Positions 15,823 to 20,927 of a stretch of DNA of 20,927 nucleotides are shown here, in pieces. How positions within the stretch are numbered: position 1 is the first letter of the stretch; the number at the start of each line of letters is the position of its first letter. This DNA comes from Candidatus Heimdallarchaeota archaeon (GTDB lineage: Archaea; Asgardarchaeota; Heimdallarchaeia; Heimdallarchaeales; Heimdallarchaeaceae): contig JAEOTG010000236.1 in NCBI GenBank assembly GCA_016839985.1, positions 1-20,927 of the forward strand, given 5' to 3'. The notes under the pieces are model-generated. The model did not search any database. It saw only the letters and a program-made list of their open reading frames with translations, and had not been told where the DNA came from. The position numbers and the translations under genes are program-made.

Positions 15823-15959
15823 CCGATTAGGTGAGTCTTTTTAACAAGGTGTCCCATCCAAAAAGGTCTCCCCCTTTGCATTATAATGAAAAACAATTCT
15901 TATTTCTACAAAGTAAGAAATAAATAGATGATTACATATTAACATTAGAGTGATGTTCT

Positions 15960-16862
15960 TTGCTAAAAACTAAAACAACTAGTATTATTAGTGCAATACT
16001 GATTCTTGTTGGAACTGTTTATCTTCCGATAGGAATTCATGAAGTAAATGCAAACGAAATTAACGTTGATTTAGATGAGTTTGGTATGATTATACCAAAA
16101 AACAATACAAATCTTATGATGCCAGAAGCTCAAGTTTTTTTTGAAGTATCAAGTACTGATAATCTTAAAGAATACCAAATAAGTTTTAATGCTAATTACA
16201 CTATATTTAATCCAAATGAAACAACTACTACTCTAGTTGGTGCTCCATTTGTACATTATGCTTCGTTTAATTTTAATAATTTCAAAGTTCTTGCTAATGA
16301 GACAGAAATTGAATACGAAATTATGACTATCGAATATTATGAAGATAGTCCATGGTATGAATATTTAGGTGATCCAATGGAGAGAGACATATTTGTATCA
16401 AATCTGACATTTGTTTCAAACACAAGTACAACTCTTCATTATTCATTTGATTATAAATTGTTCTGGAAAGAGGGAAACGCTGTTTATGGATTTGCTAGGT
16501 TAATTTACGACATAGGTACAGCAAGGGCATGGTCAGGAAACATTACTGAAACTGTAGAAATTGTAGCTTATGGACACCAACCTAATTCTCCTATATGTAT
16601 AGGAAGAAATGAAGCTGGATTGTATGAAATAGAACCCACCGTTATGGAAATAGATAATGGTTTTAAATACTCTTGGTCATGGGAAAATGAGAGAATAGAG
16701 GAGGACCTAATTAGATGTCATTTCCCCTTTTATCAAAGAAGAATATCACCTTTAAATCAATTCATTATAGGCGTAACTCTAGGATCTGCTGCATTTTTAG
16801 CATGTACAGTGTTTATTATTATTAAAGTCATAAAAATCAGAAAAAGGAAAAAAATGCAGTAA
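15960..16862 (+). CDS. Secreted/one-TM surface protein, unknown family (paralogue 1)
   Basis: 300 residues. The first 32 residues form an export signal (basic start, hydrophobic 9-24, cut near ANA/NE). The outside domain (about 33-265) has several N-glycosylation sequons (NNT, NYT, NET, NLT, NTS, NIT) and beta-rich sequence. A C-terminal TM (about 267-291) with a basic tail RKRKK anchors it, giving an outside N-terminus and a very short cytosolic tail. No enzyme motif is seen. It is clearly paralogous to the next gene: NYTIFNP (79-85), YDIGTARAW (183-191) and YSWSWE (237-242) recur there in the same order. TTG at 15960 is used because it opens the signal peptide; a nearby ATG at 15953 is out of frame. 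A TACATATTAA tract 22 nt upstream suggests a leaderless mRNA. Confidence 0.75.
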   Translation: MLKTKTTSIISAILILVGTVYLPIGIHEVNANEINVDLDEFGMIIPKNNTNLMMPEAQVFFEVSSTDNLKEYQISFNANYTIFNPNETTTTLVGAPFVHYASFNFNNFKVLANETEIEYEIMTIEYYEDSPWYEYLGDPMERDIFVSNLTFVSNTSTTLHYSFDYKLFWKEGNAVYGFARLIYDIGTARAWSGNITETVEIVAYGHQPNSPICIGRNEAGLYEIEPTVMEIDNGFKYSWSWENERIEEDLIRCHFPFYQRRISPLNQFIIGVTLGSAAFLACTVFIIIKVIKIRKRKKMQ

Positions 16863-16945
16863 TCACAATTCAAATTTATATGAAAATGTGAAAATTCCAT
16901 TAATTCAAAAAATTTATCTTTGTTTATGTGTTAACATCTTTTTAG

Positions 16946-17827
16946 ATGAGATATTTGTTTGATCCGAAAACTAAGAGTGTTATTTTCTTAATAATGATTC
17001 TTTTATTTTCCCTCGTTCCTATGAAATTAGGTTACTCAAATATTCAGGCTAATCCTTTGATTTTAATGGAAGAAGCTATTGGAGGTATTCTTACTGATAC
17101 TGAAACTAGTCTACAAATGATAGAAGCTAGCGTATTGATGAACATCAATGAAAGTTTCAAAGAAGAAGGAGATTTCATGATATTTTTTGATGGTAATTAT
17201 ACAATCTATAATCCAGAAGAAACTCAAAAAGTTACAATTGCAGCACCTTTCTATTCATATTATGATATAGAAAAAACGCTGAGAATAGAAATTGAAGGAA
17301 TAGAAAAGAAATTTGAAATCACTCAACTTTTCCCTAACAAATATGAACCGCTATCCATGTACGGCAGAAAGTATGCTATATGTGATGCAAATATTACAGG
17401 TTACTCGAATACTTCTATTCGTTATACTTTTGATTCAGAAATAAACAGATTTTCAAGCTCTGTTAAAAGTATCAATACAAACATCTACGATGCTATTATG
17501 ATAATATATGATGTAGGAACAGCAAAAGCATGGGACGGAGTAACAACAGAATCAGTTGAATTCAGAATTTACGGAGAACAACCAACGTATTTCTACAATA
17601 ATACAGATATTCATGATAATTTGAAATTCTCTGTCACTAATTTTACTGATAGTATAAGTTATGTTTGGTCTTGGGAGGAAACGGTTATTGAAGACCCATG
17701 GGTTTTTGTTGAATACATCTATGAATCTTTATGGACACCTCATCCTACTTCAGGATATTATTTTATTACAACAATTATTGTTTTAGTTATCTTAACAATT
17801 TATGCTAAATTTCGAATTAAAGATTAA
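16946..17827 (+). CDS. Secreted/one-TM surface protein, unknown family (paralogue 2)
   Basis: 293 residues with the same plan as the preceding gene: signal segment (11-27), outside beta-rich domain with sequons, and a C-terminal TM (271-289) with a tiny basic tail. Shared blocks are NYTIYNPEET (84-93), AAPF (99-102), IIYDVGTAKAW (186-196), VEFRIYGEQP (204-213) and VWSWEE (240-245). Overall similarity is modest, so the duplication is old or the pair has diverged under different demands. The 83-nt gap between the two genes holds T- and A-rich tracts, so a separate promoter is likely. Function unknown; surface adhesion, envelope or sensing roles are all open. Confidence 0.75.
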   Translation: MRYLFDPKTKSVIFLIMILLFSLVPMKLGYSNIQANPLILMEEAIGGILTDTETSLQMIEASVLMNINESFKEEGDFMIFFDGNYTIYNPEETQKVTIAAPFYSYYDIEKTLRIEIEGIEKKFEITQLFPNKYEPLSMYGRKYAICDANITGYSNTSIRYTFDSEINRFSSSVKSINTNIYDAIMIIYDVGTAKAWDGVTTESVEFRIYGEQPTYFYNNTDIHDNLKFSVTNFTDSISYVWSWEETVIEDPWVFVEYIYESLWTPHPTSGYYFITTIIVLVILTIYAKFRIKD

Positions 17828-17853
17828 ACACAAAAAACATCTTTCGTCATTTT

Positions 17854-17861
17854 TTTAATAT
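17854..17861 (+). promoter_or_regulatory. TATA box of the zinc-ribbon/methyltransferase gene
   Basis: TTTAATAT is centred about 22 nt before the ATG at 17880, slightly closer than the other leaderless genes here. No ribosome-binding site is seen before the ATG. Confidence 0.45.
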
Positions 17862-17879
17862 AATGGAATAAAGTAATCT

Positions 17880-19151
17880 ATGGACCTTCAAGGATTTCAA
17901 CCTTGTTTCTACTGTTTTGAATACAACAAAATTGCAACGGACTATCCTATCAATAACGCTATACATGATAGAGATGGTTTTACTCCTCGATGTCACTTAC
18001 ATTGGGAATATAATTGTAGTAAATGTGAGTCCAGTGTTCACTTTAATGGAATAGCTTGGTGTTCTTCGTGCAAAGAATTTACTTGTAGAAGTTGTGTTAG
18101 AGAAAAAATGGTAAGAGAAGAATTCTTGTGTTATGACTATTATTATTCCATTCCTTGTCATAGATGTGGTAAACTCAATCCTGCTTTAGATTTTGCAGAA
18201 TATAATGGTACTCATCCTTTCCAAATAGGTGACCTTAAACCAAAAGAACAGGTGGTTGTCTGGATGCCTATCTATAAAGAGGAGCTAGAAGCTCAAAAAT
18301 TTCCTCATAAAGCTTGGGGATCAGAGAGAATCCTTTCAACAGGAGAATCAGTTAGACACAAGAGACTCGAATCCCTTAATGAATACACTCCAAAGAACAC
18401 CTGGGATGCATTAGCATCTAAATGGATATCCCCTGAAGAAGACGAAGAAGAATATCACCACACACACTTGATCCTACCTGATGTATATCGATTGCTTAAT
18501 GCAAAAAAGGATGAAGAAATTCTAGATGTAGCTTGTGGTGAGGGTACTGTTGTAAGATACTTAGCTAAGCATGGAGCAAAAGTAACAGGTATTGATATTT
18601 CAAACATGATTGATAGAGCAATTGAAAGAGAAAAGAAGGATAAATTAGGAATTAGATTATTGAAGCTAAATGCTGAAGAACTTCATAATGAATTTGAAAG
18701 AGGTTATTTTGACAAAGTTGTATGTAATATGGCTTTGATGGATATTGCTGATTTTAAGGTTACACTCAAAAACATTGCACATGTTCTAAAAGATAATGGG
18801 ATTTTTGTTTTCAGTATTACTCATCCTGCTTTTGCATGGCCAGCTTCAACAACATTAAGAATTCCAAAAGGTAGTAAAAGAAATGAGGATAGAGTAAGAA
18901 TAATACAGAATTATTTTGATGAGAGACCATCACTTATCACCTACTGGGAGGATTTCCCAAGTGTTTGTTTTCAAAGACCAATTAGTTCATATGTTAACGA
19001 ACTTGTAAAAAATAACCTAGAAATAATGGAGATGAGTGAACCAAAAGCTTCTGAAGAGCTGGTGGAGAAATTTCCCGGTAAAGCGTATTTAGATAATGAT
19101 ATTTTTGCGGAATTTCTAATTATCAAAACAAGAAAAAAATCAGATAGTTGA
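17880..19151 (+). CDS. Zinc-ribbon domain fused to a class I SAM-dependent methyltransferase
   Basis: 423 residues in two parts. Residues 1-100 carry a dense Cys/His array: C9/C12, C38/H40, C46/C49, C61/C64, C69/C72, C93/C96, most as CxxC knuckles, enough for about three zinc sites in a treble-clef or ribbon cluster. A linker (100-195) follows, ending in an acidic EEDEEE stretch. Residues about 196-345 are a Rossmann methyltransferase: motif I ILDVACGEG (214-222), motif II GIDIS (237-241) with D238, an acidic LNAEEL segment (263-268), and FDKVVCNMALMDIAD (277-291). The last part (345-420) is the usual substrate lid of the UbiE/Methyltransf_11 type. The target (protein, RNA or small molecule) is unknown; the zinc module suggests a macromolecule. 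Leaderless ATG start. Confidence 0.82.
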   Translation: MDLQGFQPCFYCFEYNKIATDYPINNAIHDRDGFTPRCHLHWEYNCSKCESSVHFNGIAWCSSCKEFTCRSCVREKMVREEFLCYDYYYSIPCHRCGKLNPALDFAEYNGTHPFQIGDLKPKEQVVVWMPIYKEELEAQKFPHKAWGSERILSTGESVRHKRLESLNEYTPKNTWDALASKWISPEEDEEEYHHTHLILPDVYRLLNAKKDEEILDVACGEGTVVRYLAKHGAKVTGIDISNMIDRAIEREKKDKLGIRLLKLNAEELHNEFERGYFDKVVCNMALMDIADFKVTLKNIAHVLKDNGIFVFSITHPAFAWPASTTLRIPKGSKRNEDRVRIIQNYFDERPSLITYWEDFPSVCFQRPISSYVNELVKNNLEIMEMSEPKASEELVEKFPGKAYLDNDIFAEFLIIKTRKKSDS

Positions 19152-19172
19152 GGAACAAAATTATAAAGAGAA

Positions 19173-19353
19173 TCAGGATTTCTTTGAACTTTTATTTAAT
19201 TCTATAATTTCATAAGTTGAATATACTTCATATCCTATTTTGGAATATACTCTTATCGCAGGCTTGTTTTCAGAAATATCTTGGTACATCATTGAGAACA
19301 TAATCCCAAAATATCTTCTCGTCTATATCGTCTAATTCTACAATTTCAAACAT
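19173..19353 (-). pseudogene. Decayed GNAT acetyltransferase remnant (N- and C-terminal pieces joined)
   Basis: From ATG 19353 the minus strand encodes MFEIVELDDIDEKIFWDYVL plus NDVPRYF and then a TGA at 19270-19272. In the next frame, with overlap, it encodes ENKPAIRVYSKIGYEVYSTY and EIIEL, ending at 19173. The second piece is the classic last motif of GNAT N-acetyltransferases (N..AirlY.K.GF followed by a strand); the first looks like a GNAT N-terminus (EIVELDDID...FWDYV). The roughly 80-100 residues with the acetyl-CoA-binding motif A are missing, and the frame changes at the join. This suggests an internal deletion of an ancestral gene. An A/T-only TATA tract remains upstream. The family assignment is from pattern only. 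Confidence 0.6.
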
Positions 19354-19375
19354 ATATTTGCATGTATATTGAACT

Positions 19376-19397
19376 CTATTTATATTTATATTTAATA
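19376..19397 (-). promoter_or_regulatory. AT-only promoter-like tract before the GNAT remnant
   Basis: On the minus strand this stretch reads as TTAAATATAAATATAAAT, about 25-45 nt before the remnant's ATG, at the right distance for a TATA box. It would still drive transcription of the broken gene. Confidence 0.35.
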
Positions 19398-19407
19398 CAT
19401 GTAATCA

Positions 19408-19429
19408 AATCCCAGCTTTAATTGGGATT
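19408..19429. repeat. Hairpin-forming inverted repeat
   Basis: AATCCCA (19408-19414) and TGGGATT (19423-19429) make a perfect 7-bp stem with an 8-nt loop, the GC-richest spot in this gap. It lies about 50 nt past the stop of the 116-residue gene on the minus strand, and on the plus strand is followed by a short T-run at 19441-19445. It may mark a transcript end of either convergent unit. Confidence 0.4.
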
Positions 19430-19478
19430 GTTAGTATTGTTGATTTTTGAAGTCATTTGGAGAGTTCTAATGATTACT

Positions 19479-19829
19479 CTAGTCTTCTGATGGATCAGGC
19501 TCAGATATTAAAACGTCTGATAATTTACGAAGGAATTTATTATCTGGTCTTTGTTTATCAAATAAACCAATTTCCTTCATTTTTTGCTCATAAAATTCCC
19601 ACCATGGATCGTGGTTTCGAAGAATATCTAAAACTTCCCAGCTATCTAACTCAAACCAGATTTCATAATCGTATTCACCAGTGTTCATTATAGTAACGTA
19701 GGTATCGATGTATCTCATTCCTTTTGGAAGAGCGTTTTTTAATCTCTGAATATTTTCTTCTTTAATAAACCAATCTCTAAAAGGTGTAGCCATTAAATCT
19801 TTAAATTTTCCAGATTTTATCATATACAT
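19479..19829 (-). CDS. Small conserved-looking protein, possible dimeric alpha/beta-barrel (ferredoxin-like) fold
   Basis: 116 residues, soluble, with no Cys and no signal or TM segment. The central part, KGMRYIDTYVTIMNTGEYDY then EIWFELDSWEVLDILR, alternates strand, helix and strand and has a YxxTY/GEYDYE pattern resembling small ferredoxin-fold proteins of the Dabb/antibiotic monooxygenase type; this is a pattern impression, not a family match. The C-terminus (about 95-116) is charged and ends EPDPSED, probably disordered. Coding is supported by codon pattern, an ATG start, and a TATA-like tract (about 19855-19861) roughly 29 nt upstream. It stands alone and converges on the methyltransferase gene across the GNAT remnant. 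No function is proposed. Confidence 0.65.
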   Translation of the reverse strand: MYMIKSGKFKDLMATPFRDWFIKEENIQRLKNALPKGMRYIDTYVTIMNTGEYDYEIWFELDSWEVLDILRNHDPWWEFYEQKMKEIGLFDKQRPDNKFLRKLSDVLISEPDPSED

Positions 19830-19886
19830 AATACTAGAATTTTATTTTTTGAGTAATAAACCTTTCTTGTTTCAAGTATTTAATTA

Positions 19887-20693
19887 CTAAAAATCTAATT
19901 TAAGGACTAAAGGACAATGATCTGATCCAATCACATCAGGAAGCATATTTGACTCTCTAACGTTATCAATTATATCTTCTGTAACAAAGAAATAATCTAT
20001 TCTCCACCCTACATTCCTTTCTCTCGCAGTAGCACCTTTTACAATGTTCCTTACCGACCACCAAGTATAGTGTTTAGGTTCTTTATTGAAATAACGAAAG
20101 GTGTCTACATAGCCTAAGGAAAGTAACTTATCAATCCATTTTCTTTCTATCGGTAGAAACCCTGAAACATCTTCATTGCTTTTTGGATGAGTAAGATCAA
20201 TTTCTGTATGAGCTGTGTTAACATCTCCACAAACAACAATTGATTTTCCTTCTTCTCTTACTTTTTCTATATATTCTAGGAAATAATCGTAAAATTCTAG
20301 TTTGTATTTTAATCTTTCTTCATTTAGTTTACCATTAGGAAAATACACATTGAAAAGAACAAATTCCGGATATTCCGTTTCAATTATTCTTCCTTCTCTA
20401 TCAAATTTCTCCTCACCAATCTTGTAATTAACTCTTAATGGCTTGATTTTAGAATATGTTGCCACACCACTATAACCTTTCTTTTCAGCTGAATTCCAAT
20501 AACTCTTGTATCCTTGAGGATTTAGTAATTTAGCGGTTAGTTGATCTGGATGAGCTTTAGTTTCTTGAATGCAAAGCACTTCAGGAGAGGTTCTATTTAA
20601 CCATGTGTTGAACTTAACTCTCTGATAAATTACCTTTTTTGACATTGCTCTAATGCCATTTACATTCCATGAGAGTAGAGTATAATCAACCAT
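19887..20693 (-). CDS. xth: Exodeoxyribonuclease III / AP endonuclease
   Basis: 268-residue member of the exonuclease III (Xth/APE1) family, acting in base-excision repair by cutting 5' to abasic sites and cleaning 3' ends. The metal and catalytic residues are all visible: N10 (SWNVNG), E44 (CIQETK), Y117 (NVYFPNG), D157 and N159 (CGDVNT), D234 (GWRIDYF), and D258/H259 (GSDHCPL). Length matches the family. ATG 20693 is chosen over an upstream start at 20738 because the protein family begins close to the first strand (YTLLSWNVNG) and a CTATATAG TATA box is centred about 26 nt before it; the longer frame would run through this promoter. Appears monocistronic. Confidence 0.94.
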   Translation of the reverse strand: MVDYTLLSWNVNGIRAMSKKVIYQRVKFNTWLNRTSPEVLCIQETKAHPDQLTAKLLNPQGYKSYWNSAEKKGYSGVATYSKIKPLRVNYKIGEEKFDREGRIIETEYPEFVLFNVYFPNGKLNEERLKYKLEFYDYFLEYIEKVREEGKSIVVCGDVNTAHTEIDLTHPKSNEDVSGFLPIERKWIDKLLSLGYVDTFRYFNKEPKHYTWWSVRNIVKGATARERNVGWRIDYFFVTEDIIDNVRESNMLPDVIGSDHCPLVLKLDF

Positions 20694-20715
20694 GAGATAG
20701 AAAAATAATTGAAAC

Positions 20716-20723
20716 CTATATAG
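20716..20723 (-). promoter_or_regulatory. TATA box of the exonuclease III gene
   Basis: CTATATAG is centred about 26 nt before ATG 20693, predicting a leaderless or near-leaderless mRNA. Confidence 0.55.
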
Positions 20724-20742
20724 TTTACGCTCAAACAAGCAA

Positions 20743-20764
20743 GCTTTAACCTAATGGTTTAAGC
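20743..20764. repeat. Inverted repeat upstream of the exonuclease III promoter
   Basis: GCTTTAACC (20743-20751) and GGTTTAAGC (20756-20764) pair with one mismatch around a 4-nt spacer. The left arm belongs to a 10-mer CAAGCTTTAA (20740-20749) repeated directly at 20782-20791. It lies in the divergent promoter region between xth and the gene starting at 20894 and may be a regulator site. Confidence 0.35.
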
Positions 20765-20893
20765 CATTCACTAAGAGTTTTCAAGCTTTAATCACTATAC
20801 TATTTCATCCTCCAAAATAGTTTAACGTTTTACATAATTAATTAAAAAAATGCTTAATAAATGCGTCCTTTATGTTATAGATAGTGAGAAAAA

Positions 20894-20927
20894 ATGTCAT
20901 ACAAAGTAAAAACATACAAAGAAGCAA
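20894..20927 (+). CDS. Partial CDS, first codons only
   Basis: ATG at 20894 opens a frame reading MSYKVKTYKEA to the right edge. It is divergent from xth, and the AT-rich stretch before it includes TTAATAAAT-like sequence at a promoter distance. Eleven codons are too few to identify a product, and the frame may not be a gene. Confidence 0.35.
   Translation, partial: MSYKVKTYKEA

Larger units (their letters stand above)
19152..19478. other. Intergenic region with gene remnant and hairpin
   Basis: This 327-nt gap between convergent genes contains no intact gene. It holds the broken acetyltransferase fragment (19173-19353), a strong AT-only promoter-like tract upstream of it (about 19376-19397), and a hairpin (19408-19429). 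Nothing else is seen. Confidence 0.5.

Noticed and set aside
19457..19693. 78-codon plus-strand frame opposite the 116-residue gene
   Set aside because: Shadow of the minus-strand gene, without promoter, ribosome site or protein-like composition.
1..20927. CRISPR arrays, tRNA/rRNA genes, insertion sequences, attachment sites
   Set aside because: No regularly spaced repeats, cloverleaf-like or rRNA-like segments, transposase genes or paired terminal repeats were found by reading; a covariance-model scan could still reveal a small RNA.

Overview
The window is AT-rich, densely coding DNA from an archaeon, most likely an Asgard archaeon. Archaeal marks are the type V fructose-1,6-bisphosphate aldolase/phosphatase, TATA boxes centred about 24-27 nt before the start codons of many lead genes (leaderless mRNAs), internal genes with Shine-Dalgarno sites, and T-rich gene ends. 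The Asgard suggestion rests on a Ras/MglA-like small GTPase, a membrane protein joining an outer beta-helix to a cytosolic domain, and secreted one-TM proteins with no family I recognise. Lineage is inferred; no rRNA or tRNA was seen.

Layout. (1) 1-2559, minus strand: a gluconeogenic/glycolytic block, type V FBP aldolase/phosphatase, then class II FBP aldolase, then the first codons of an unidentified gene. The two aldolase genes carry a near-identical 42-nt element at the same distance before their start codons, so they are probably co-regulated. (2) 2704-4494: membrane-anchored NosD-type right-handed beta-helix protein with a cytosolic C-terminal domain. (3) 4616-8416: sugar-use block, aldo/keto reductase, GPH-family sugar:cation symporter, TIM-barrel sugar isomerase/epimerase, then a DUF302 protein. 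(4) 8437-11408, minus strand: acyl-CoA dehydrogenase and a 3-ketosteroid-dehydrogenase-like flavoprotein. (5) 11517-14835: arsenic/metalloid island, ArsR regulator divergent from an ArsP-type permease, a thioredoxin-like CxxC protein, and an Acr3 arsenite exporter on the opposite strand. (6) 15080-19151: small GTPase with an MglA-like G3 motif, two tandem paralogous secreted/TM proteins, and a zinc-ribbon/SAM-methyltransferase fusion. (7) 19173-20927: a decayed GNAT acetyltransferase remnant not previously an open frame, a small unknown protein, exonuclease III, and the first codons of a gene leaving the window.

How the genes may work together: regions 1 and 3 suggest import and isomerisation of a sugar feeding hexose phosphate metabolism that can run both ways; region 4 suggests oxidation of acyl-CoA or cyclic substrates with electron transfer to flavin; region 5 is a self-contained detoxification unit. 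Region 6 is the least explained and the most likely to hold undescribed biology.
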